Source: Candidatus Heimdallarchaeota archaeon | GTDB lineage: Archaea > Asgardarchaeota > Heimdallarchaeia > Heimdallarchaeales > Kariarchaeaceae | DNA length: 6,703 bases | Direction: 5' to 3' | NCBI GenBank assembly: GCA_021399405.1 | Contig: JAAFKL010000295.1 | Span: 1-6,703 of the forward strand | Shown: positions 1 to 4,539 of the stretch, in pieces | Layout: each line of letters opens with the position of its first letter | How positions within the stretch are numbered: the stretch's first letter is position 1 | Translations under genes and position numbers: made by a program | Notes under the pieces: generated by a model | What the model was told of the DNA's origin: nothing | The model's database searches: none | What the model saw: only the letters and a program-made list of their open reading frames with translations

Positions 1-63
1 GCTCTTAAGGCTAAAGGCTTTTTGAGTGGGGCTCCCGTCATTATCCCTAATGTAGCATCCTAG
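1..63 (+). CDS. Possible C-terminal end of an upstream protein (partial)
   Basis: Frame 1 is open from the first base to a TAG at 61-63 and encodes 20 residues ending in GAPVIIPNVAS. The piece is richer in G+C than the non-coding DNA after it and is followed by an oligo-T run at 86-91, as expected after the end of an archaeal gene. It is too short to assign to a family. The minus strand is also open here, so the coding strand is not certain. Confidence 0.4.
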   Translation, partial: ALKAKGFLSGAPVIIPNVAS

Positions 64-85
64 GATAGTTACAAGAAAAAGTATA

Positions 86-91
86 TTTTTT
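86..91 (+). terminator. Oligo-T run after the left-edge gene
   Basis: Six consecutive T residues lie 23 bp after the stop codon at 61-63, in AT-rich DNA. Archaeal RNA polymerase terminates at such T-runs without needing a hairpin. The site is plausible only if the left-edge fragment is really a plus-strand gene. Confidence 0.3.
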
Positions 92-169
92 GAATGATAA
101 ACCTATCGCATTTTGTATTTAAATTTTATATGCTAAGGGAACTTTTTCATTTGGCTTCTATAATTAATG

Positions 170-178
170 TTAATATTA
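170..178 (+). promoter_or_regulatory. Candidate TATA box for the bshC-like gene
   Basis: The palindromic AT stretch TTAATATTA is centred at 174, 27 bp before the TTG start at 201. That is the archaeal TATA-box distance for a transcript starting at or near the start codon. No SD sequence precedes the TTG, which fits leaderless translation. The surrounding DNA is AT-rich, and a second AT stretch near 118-131 could instead give a leadered transcript. Confidence 0.35.
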
Positions 179-200
179 CATTCGTGTTCCAACAATTATA

Positions 201-1838
201 TTGAGCGATTTGTTAAACCCAAACTATCTCTATGATGATATTTTAAGATCTCAAGCACAAATTGATGATTTTTGGGGTGAGATTCCAAGGAGTTATGGAG
301 ATGCTATAGATCTTGTTAAAAAAAGGAATACAGGTACTAAGCGCTCAGAAATACATTTGGAAAAGCTTGCAATCCTAAAAAAGTTTCTTATCAAGTTCCA
401 CAATGATATGGGTATCATGTCTGATAAAGTATTAGAAAATATTGAGAATTTAGATAATGGATCAATACTAATGGGTCAACAGCCAATTGTTTTCGGAGGT
501 CCTGGCTTTATTGGTAATAAATTTGGATGTTTATCTTTCCTTGAAAAATTAGCTAAAAAAGAGGATCTCGCCCTAGCACCCATCTTTTTCATAGGTGATT
601 ATGATGGGTTACAAAAAGAATTGACTAGAACTTATTTTCCGAATCCCATTTCCCAAGGGGCAGTGATAATTGATGGAAGTGAACATCTGTCTGAGGATAG
701 CAATATTGCCGTCCATCTTGCCAAAATTCCACCTCTATCTTGGTTAAATAGTGAAATTGAAAATCTCGCTAATCAATTGAGAGGATTTCAAAAGCAAGTC
801 AAGGGCCCTGCGAAATTTATTTTCGAAGAACGTTGGGATCATTTGTCTACAATTCTTAAAACAAGTTATCAACAGTCAAATACTCTATCTGAATGGGCAA
901 CAAGAATTTGGGGATATCTTGCAAACATAGTTGCCGATTTGGGTGTTGTATTCCTTCCAACCTCTCATCCAGAAGTGAGAAAATTAGTAGCGTCAGAATA
1001 CCACAAATATATTGATAATGGAGAATTATATGCCAAAAGATTTCAGGAGGCTACTAATTCTCTAACAGAAAAAGGGTATAAACCTTCGCTTCCGCATAGG
1101 CATTCAGATTATGCTCCATTTATGATGGAATGTGAAGATGATGGGACAAGAGTAGCCACCACAATTGTAGAAAGAGAGGGTGATAGATGGGCGGAAGGAA
1201 CCTGTCCTTGTTGTGAGGATACTTTCTCAATTAAGGTAACTACTGAAAAAGATCTTGAAAAAATCGCAACAAATATTGGACCAAGAGTCGATACCTCTCA
1301 AGCAATCTTTCAAGGCTTAATGGATATCAAAATTCGAATATCTGGTCCTGGAGAAATTGCTTATTATGCACAAGCAGCTCCTGCAGTAAACACAATTGGT
1401 TTTGACTTACCAATTTTTATCAAATATAAACGAGCATTCTACAATACTAACTGGATTGAAAAGTTAGGCCAAATGCTACATTCTCGGAATCAACCTAGCT
1501 TGCACCAAAGCGCACTTTTCAACATCTTGAGAACCCGATTTCAAGGGATAAAAGCAGGTGAGACAAAAGTTATCCAAGATGCAGAATTATCCATGCAGGA
1601 GTTCATTAATTCACAATATGAGAAACTTATGTCGAGTAAAAAGAGCATGGACATTCAAAAATATCTTGGTTGGCAATATGGAAAATTTGATCAATTCAAG
1701 TTTGGTCAAGAAGTTTCCTGGTCTTGGATTGATTTAGCTTTACAAACAGGGGCAAGAGATTATCTTCAAACTTATTATCGTATGTATCATAAAGATTCAA
1801 TTGTTGGATCAATGTATTATATCAATACTTCAATTTAA
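201..1838 (+). CDS. bshC: BshC-family (bacillithiol cysteine-adding) protein
   Basis: This 545-residue protein has the length and motifs of BshC, which in bacteria joins cysteine to glucosaminyl-malate in the last step of bacillithiol synthesis. It is probably cytosolic; no signal peptide or membrane segment is seen. GQQP at residues 92-95 starts the nucleotide-fold core. GPGEIAYYAQ at 382-391 matches the conserved C-terminal-half motif (GGPGEIAY-AQ), followed by a DLPIFIKYKRAF segment where BshC has its 'P-P-I-x-x-R' stretch. A long helical region of coiled-coil type lies near the C-terminus. Two oddities: the usual (S/A)EDHD motif after GQQP reads GDYD (132-135), without the histidine, and residues 335-338 are Cys-Pro-Cys-Cys. 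The start is TTG. In-frame ATG codons occur only later, inside the conserved region, and the upstream frame stops at 171-173. The gene converges on bshA and overlaps it by 4 bp. Family membership is secure, but identical chemistry is inferred. Confidence 0.88.
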   Translation: MSDLLNPNYLYDDILRSQAQIDDFWGEIPRSYGDAIDLVKKRNTGTKRSEIHLEKLAILKKFLIKFHNDMGIMSDKVLENIENLDNGSILMGQQPIVFGGPGFIGNKFGCLSFLEKLAKKEDLALAPIFFIGDYDGLQKELTRTYFPNPISQGAVIIDGSEHLSEDSNIAVHLAKIPPLSWLNSEIENLANQLRGFQKQVKGPAKFIFEERWDHLSTILKTSYQQSNTLSEWATRIWGYLANIVADLGVVFLPTSHPEVRKLVASEYHKYIDNGELYAKRFQEATNSLTEKGYKPSLPHRHSDYAPFMMECEDDGTRVATTIVEREGDRWAEGTCPCCEDTFSIKVTTEKDLEKIATNIGPRVDTSQAIFQGLMDIKIRISGPGEIAYYAQAAPAVNTIGFDLPIFIKYKRAFYNTNWIEKLGQMLHSRNQPSLHQSALFNILRTRFQGIKAGETKVIQDAELSMQEFINSQYEKLMSSKKSMDIQKYLGWQYGKFDQFKFGQEVSWSWIDLALQTGARDYLQTYYRMYHKDSIVGSMYYINTSI

Positions 1839-2956
1839 TTAGTAAATTGTTCTGTTGTCTGTTTTTCAATTGATAGAACGGAATTGTAGATTTCCTCATA
1901 TTGTTTCACGATTTTTACAGTAGAAAATTTATCAGTTACTTGTCTTCTACCGTTTTTACCAAATCTTGATCGTAATTCTTCATCAGCCATTAACTTGGCT
2001 AACTTTTCAATCGCATCATCTTTAGATTCAATATCATATAACAACCCTGTTACATTGTTTTGACAAACTTCTGGTACTCCACCCACATTTGAAGCCCAAA
2101 CAGGTGTTTCTGATGCCATAGCCTCCGCAATGGTAAGGCCGAATGATTCAATTTTACTAGTAGATGCTAAAATAGATGCAGAGGATAGCAATGATGGTAC
2201 ATCTTTGCGGACACCTAAGAAATTAACATTATTTTGAATTTTGAATTTTCTTGCCTCACGTTGACAGACTGGCCAGTCTGGGCCATTACCAACTAAATCT
2301 AGAGTCCAATTTGGAAATTCTTTAACGAGCTCTGCGAAAATTTGTATCATGTAAGGGACTTGTTTGACAGGTCTGAAATTTGATGCATGAATAATATTGA
2401 GTTTCCTCTTCTCATCTTTGGGATAGAATTCAGAGATATTAATAAAATCATATACTGTTTGAACTGAGTGAGTGGGTAATGAAAATACCGATTCTGTCTC
2501 CCGAGCTAAGAATTTAGATACTGATGTAACTGCATCGGTTTCTCTCAAAGCTAATTGTATGGTTTCATTATAACTTATATCTTTTCCCAAAGTATGTGTA
2601 TCAGATCCGTGAGTTGTTACTACGGTTTTCAATCCACTCATCTGCTTTGCTAAATATGAGGCCACAGAATGGGGGATAGCATAGTGTGAATGCATTATTT
2701 CTACTCCAAAGTCTCTAACGATTTGGGAGATTTTGGCTGCAGCCTGGATGGTATATGGTGCCCCTATATCTTTAAAAAGAGCATAAGAGGGCTGATCGAC
2801 TAAATGAAAGGTTATATTATCAAATTTATCGAAGTCTTTCAGGAAAAATGGTTTTTTGTAGAATAGAAAATGTATATCGTGACCCAAATTTGCCAACTCT
2901 ATTCCTAGACGAGTTGCTATCAGTCCTGACCCACCCATTGTGGGGAATCCTGTCAT
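1835..2956 (-). CDS. bshA: BshA-family GT4 glycosyltransferase (N-acetylglucosaminyl-malate synthase)
   Basis: The product matches BshA along its length. BshA is the GT-B, family 4 glycosyltransferase that moves GlcNAc from UDP-GlcNAc to L-malate, the first step of bacillithiol synthesis. Visible motifs (counting from the ATG at 2956) are FPTMGGSG at the N-terminus (glycine loop), HYAIPH 91-96, THGSD 115-119, SNFRPVK 192-198 with the donor-phosphate-binding R195 and K198, and the GT4 E-x7-E pair E270/E278 in ESFGLTIAE, then the NVGGVPEV segment. The annotated ATG gives 373 residues but cuts off the first beta-strand. Reading on upstream adds four residues that align exactly with the bacterial start (M-K-I-G-I-T-C-Y-P-T). 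This points to an ATC initiation codon at 2966-2968, placed 7 nt after a strong SD. Its stop codon overlaps that of the convergent bshC-like gene. No deacetylase (bshB) gene is adjacent. Confidence 0.9.
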   Translation of the reverse strand: MTGFPTMGGSGLIATRLGIELANLGHDIHFLFYKKPFFLKDFDKFDNITFHLVDQPSYALFKDIGAPYTIQAAAKISQIVRDFGVEIMHSHYAIPHSVASYLAKQMSGLKTVVTTHGSDTHTLGKDISYNETIQLALRETDAVTSVSKFLARETESVFSLPTHSVQTVYDFINISEFYPKDEKRKLNIIHASNFRPVKQVPYMIQIFAELVKEFPNWTLDLVGNGPDWPVCQREARKFKIQNNVNFLGVRKDVPSLLSSASILASTSKIESFGLTIAEAMASETPVWASNVGGVPEVCQNNVTGLLYDIESKDDAIEKLAKLMADEELRSRFGKNGRRQVTDKFSTVKIVKQYEEIYNSVLSIEKQTTEQFTN

Positions 2957-2975
2957 CAGTAATTTGATCCAATTA

Positions 2976-2983
2976 ACCTCCTT
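2976..2983 (-). promoter_or_regulatory. Strong Shine-Dalgarno site for bshA
   Basis: On the minus strand the sequence AAGGAGGT is a near-perfect SD. It lies 7 nt before an ATC codon (2968-2966) but 19 nt before the first ATG (2956), too far for efficient initiation. The site therefore bears on the choice of start. It is the only strong SD preceding any of the genes here. Confidence 0.65.
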
Positions 2984-3012
2984 CTCTATTGCAATCTATG
3001 ATTGATATCATC

Positions 3013-3098
3013 CATTAAAAAATAAGTTGGATGCGTCTAATTTCTTTTTCTATTAAAACCAAAATATATTTGGTTAAGAGTAGTAGATAATTTTTTGT
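3013..3098. repeat. 86-bp direct repeat, copy 1
   Basis: This copy aligns without gaps to 3571-3656, with 70 of 86 positions identical. The first 40 positions differ at only three sites, so the left half is the better conserved. The copy begins 45 bp upstream of the probable bshA start. Read on the minus strand, its AT-rich end (3014-3025) could supply the bshA promoter. It also contains the inverted repeat AACCAAA/TTTGGTT (3057-3063 and 3069-3075), which the other copy lacks. Confidence 0.8.
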
Positions 3099-3136
3099 CT
3101 ATTTACATGTAGGTGATTATTTTTTACTTAATGTTA

Positions 3137-3157
3137 TCCAATATTTTCTTTATTGGA
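3137..3157. repeat. Inverted repeat TCCAATA/TATTGGA
   Basis: Perfect 7-bp arms (3137-3143 and 3151-3157) are separated by a 7-nt T-rich loop, in AT-rich DNA between repeat copy 1 and the GC-richer island. It could be a protein-binding site or a weak RNA hairpin. Nothing in the context decides its role. Confidence 0.45.
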
Positions 3158-3251
3158 CATTGTATTCAAACATCCTCCTATGTTATTACTATTTAGAAGT
3201 GACATTATGATCTAACTAAATAATGGTTTTTCACGTTCCACAAACACTATC

Positions 3252-3278
3252 AGGTGTCGCCACCACCTCTTGCGAGGC
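3252..3278 (-). ncRNA. Tandem GNRA-capped hairpins, possible part of a structured RNA
   Basis: Read on the minus strand, this stretch forms two adjacent perfect hairpins: CCTC-GCAA-GAGG (3277-3266), extendable by a G-U pair, then after one T, GGTG-GCGA-CACC (3264-3253). Both loops fit the GNRA tetraloop consensus, typical of folded RNAs. They sit at one end of the GC-richer island of about 210 bp, which also holds wider-spaced complementary segments (TCTGTC 3315-3320 with GACAGA 3421-3426; CATCTTC 3320-3326 with GAAGATG 3361-3367). The family is not recognised: SRP RNA, tRNA, tmRNA and group II domain V signatures are not visible. The ends of any transcript are unknown, and overlapping short open frames leave a decayed gene possible. 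Confidence 0.25.
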
Positions 3279-3570
3279 TAATAATGTTTTCGATTTATTT
3301 ACAAAATCCGTGCTTCTGTCATCTTCTCCCTCACTCGATGACTCGATTAATAAGATCAGTGAAGATGGTTTACCGTGATTTTTATCCACCGCTTGATCAT
3401 TAGAAACGGCGTTCCTGTGTGACAGATAAGAACTTCCTCGGATATTTTTTTATCAATACCTTCATAGTTTTTGGTTTCGCAAAACCTAGTTCTCAATTGA
3501 TCATTTAGTACTCGGTTATTTAAAGTACTGAATTATATTCTCAGTAAATCAATATAATAACTAGTCAATG

Positions 3571-3656
3571 CATTAAAAAATAAATTGGAAGTGTCTAATT
3601 TCTTTTTCTAATATAGTCAAAATACATTCCTTTACTAATAATTGATAATTTTTTGT
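3571..3656. repeat. 86-bp direct repeat, copy 2
   Basis: This is the second copy of the sequence at 3013-3098, in the same orientation and exactly 558 bp away. Its inner edge borders the DNA carrying the GC-richer island, and it lies 128 bp before the winged-helix gene. No target-site or terminal inverted repeats that would mark a standard insertion sequence were seen beside either copy. Confidence 0.8.
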
Positions 3657-3700
3657 TCTAAAGTTGTTTCTATCAAAATGTCGAATGAGATTGATCTTTA

Positions 3701-3708
3701 TTTATAAT
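3701..3708 (+). promoter_or_regulatory. Candidate TATA box for the winged-helix gene
   Basis: TTTATAAT is the best TATA-like octamer in the 130 bp upstream of the ATG at 3785. It would place the transcript start near 3731 and leave a leader of about 54 nt. That leader would contain the inverted repeat at 3757-3772. The assignment is weak because the surrounding DNA is AT-rich. Confidence 0.3.
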
Positions 3709-3756
3709 TTCACCCAAGGGCTACAGATAATTAATTAATAGCAACATGTAATCTCT

Positions 3757-3772
3757 AATAGGAAAACCTATT
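3757..3772. promoter_or_regulatory. Inverted repeat just before the winged-helix gene, possible operator
   Basis: AATAGG and CCTATT form perfect 6-bp arms around AAAA, ending 12 nt before the ATG at 3785. A dyad in this position upstream of a DNA-binding protein gene is a natural candidate for autoregulation. In RNA it would also be a short hairpin close to the start codon. It does not resemble the GC-rich eukaryotic E2F site. Confidence 0.35.
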
Positions 3773-3784
3773 CCGTGGTAATTA

Positions 3785-4135
3785 ATGAAGTTAGAAGAAA
3801 TCGCGAGAAAATCTATTGAAATCATTAAAGCCAGTGGCAGTGAAGGGGTAACCACTGCAGAATTAGCGAAAAGGCTAAACGTCCCTAAGCGGAGGGTATA
3901 CGATGTGAAGGCTATAATGAAAGCAGCAAATCTTATCTCAACAACCCGAGATAAGGATGGGACAAAGATTACTTGGAATATTATGAATGATGAGCCGATA
4001 TCTGCGGAAATCAGTAGGATTAGGTCTAATAAGATAAAAATCACTACAACTGGTTTTATCACTAATGTTTCAAATCGAGGAACTGAAGTAATAATTGAGG
4101 GTACGAGCCCTAGTATGTCGGTGGAACCTTTGTAG
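3785..4135 (+). CDS. Small winged-helix DNA-binding protein resembling the E2F/DP domain
   Basis: The first 65 or so residues of this 116-residue protein form a winged-helix domain. Helix 1 spans about 3-16, and the second helix contains TTAELAKRLNV (23-33). The recognition helix begins PKRRVYDVKAIMKAANLI (34-51), and a wing ends in TKITW (60-64). The run R36-R37-V38-Y39-D40 reproduces the RRxYD signature with which E2F/DP factors contact DNA. The downstream 'xxLI...I-W' spacing also follows the E2F pattern (RRIYDITNVL-x-x-x-GLI...IQW). The rest (66-116) looks like short beta-strands and lacks the E2F coiled-coil and marked-box dimerisation region. It is presumably a transcription regulator with unknown targets. 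It is convergent with the thiamine-binding gene (29-bp gap). No SD precedes the ATG. It could instead be a generic archaeal MarR/ArsR-type winged helix that has converged on this motif. Confidence 0.8.
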   Translation: MKLEEIARKSIEIIKASGSEGVTTAELAKRLNVPKRRVYDVKAIMKAANLISTTRDKDGTKITWNIMNDEPISAEISRIRSNKIKITTTGFITNVSNRGTEVIIEGTSPSMSVEPL

Positions 4136-4155
4136 CATCTTTAAAATTTATCAAT

Positions 4156-4163
4156 TTGTTTTT
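4156..4163 (+). terminator. T-rich termination site after the winged-helix gene
   Basis: Some 20 bp after the TAG at 4133-4135 the plus strand reads TTTGTTTTTA, followed by further T-rich DNA. This would end the winged-helix transcript in the 29-bp gap before the convergent gene. Confidence 0.35.
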
Positions 4164-4164
4164 A

Positions 4165-4479
4165 TCATTTTATTGCGGAAACTTTGTCTTCCATTTTACG
4201 TACTTTGTCCCTACGATCGTCTATCGTCAAACGAGTCATAACTCTTTGAATTCCCTCATCAAACAAACTCTCATGTCCAGCTTTTACAACTTTGAATATT
4301 GTATCGATGTCATCAGCTTCAATAATAGTGCCCATTGGATGATGTAAAGTTGTGATCTCACTAAAACTGTCAATTACTTTAACTGCCTTCTTAATATATT
4401 TAGAAACACTAGTACCTTCGGGTCCGATGACTGAGTAAGTGAGTTCAGCAATTACTTTCATTTTCGGTTCAATATCCAT
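4165..4479 (-). CDS. MTH1187-family thiamine-binding protein
   Basis: This 104-residue protein matches the MTH1187/YqgV family (Pfam thiamine_BP). These are small ferredoxin-fold proteins that assemble into oligomers and bind thiamine in some characterised members. Recognisable parts are the first strand MKVIAELTYSVIGPEGTSVSKYI (from residue 7), the ligand-loop motif HHPMGTIIEA (46-55), and the tail TRLTIDDRRDK (82-92). It is likely cytosolic; no signal peptide is visible. Met7 (4461) is where most relatives begin. The first Met (4479) is kept because a TATA-like box is centred 27 bp before it, giving a leaderless message. Neither start has an SD. The gene lies 60 bp downstream of the hyuA-like gene on the same strand but seems to have its own promoter. 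No thiamine-synthesis gene or TPP riboswitch is visible here, so thiamine as ligand rests on the family alone. Confidence 0.88.
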   Translation of the reverse strand: MDIEPKMKVIAELTYSVIGPEGTSVSKYIKKAVKVIDSFSEITTLHHPMGTIIEADDIDTIFKVVKAGHESLFDEGIQRVMTRLTIDDRRDKVRKMEDKVSAIK

Positions 4480-4502
4480 ACGTCAGAGATAATATTGAAT
4501 GC

Positions 4503-4508
4503 TATAAA
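4503..4508 (-). promoter_or_regulatory. TATA box for the thiamine-binding gene
   Basis: TTTATA on the minus strand is centred 26-27 bp before the ATG at 4479, with a purine-containing ACTGGA stretch just upstream that could serve as the TFB-recognition element. The distance implies that transcription starts at the start codon. Confidence 0.45.
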
Positions 4509-4539
4509 TCCAGTATTACATTAATATTAAGAAATTAAT

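Larger units (their letters stand above)
2969..3784. other. 816-bp intergenic region with repeats and a GC-richer island
   Basis: No convincing protein gene lies between the bshA start and the winged-helix gene. The region contains two direct copies of an 86-bp sequence, several small inverted repeats, and a GC-richer island at about 3231-3440. I counted 90 G+C in 210 bases (43%) there, against 24 in 100 at 3101-3200. Short open frames cross the island in three frames on both strands: plus 3223-3378 (51 codons), minus 3356-3532 (no clear start), and a further overlapping minus frame. None has a recognisable family motif, so the island could be a decayed coding insertion or an RNA gene. Confidence 0.6.

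Noticed and set aside
3134..3205. Minus-strand 23-codon frame with ATG start
   Set aside because: It is very short. The GGAGGA inside it is not placed to drive its own start, and no family is recognisable.
3223..3378. Plus-strand 51-codon frame with ATG start in the GC-richer island
   Set aside because: It is serine-rich with no recognisable motif and no SD, and it overlaps two open minus-strand frames and the GNRA hairpins, so coding cannot be favoured.
3230..3440. SRP RNA or tRNA gene in the GC-richer island
   Set aside because: The conserved SRP helix 8 core (GGAAGG-type loop) and tRNA A- and B-box signatures were looked for on both strands and not found.
3013..3656. CRISPR array or standard insertion sequence made by the two 86-bp repeats
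   Set aside because: There are only two copies, 558 bp apart and 81% identical. No short regular spacers, no terminal inverted repeats and no intact transposase were found.
3721..4062. Open minus-strand frame of 113 codons opposite the winged-helix gene
   Set aside because: It is hydrophobic and low in complexity, lies antisense to a gene with a clear domain match, and has no motif or initiation signal of its own.
4156..4347. Open plus-strand frame of 63 codons opposite the thiamine-binding gene
   Set aside because: It is fully antisense to a well-matched conserved gene and rich in Phe, Tyr and Asn as expected from AT-rich antisense sequence.
4480..4539. TPP riboswitch upstream of the thiamine-binding gene
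   Set aside because: The 60-bp gap is AT-rich, lacks the conserved CTGAGA-type core, and is too short for the aptamer. The transcript also appears leaderless.
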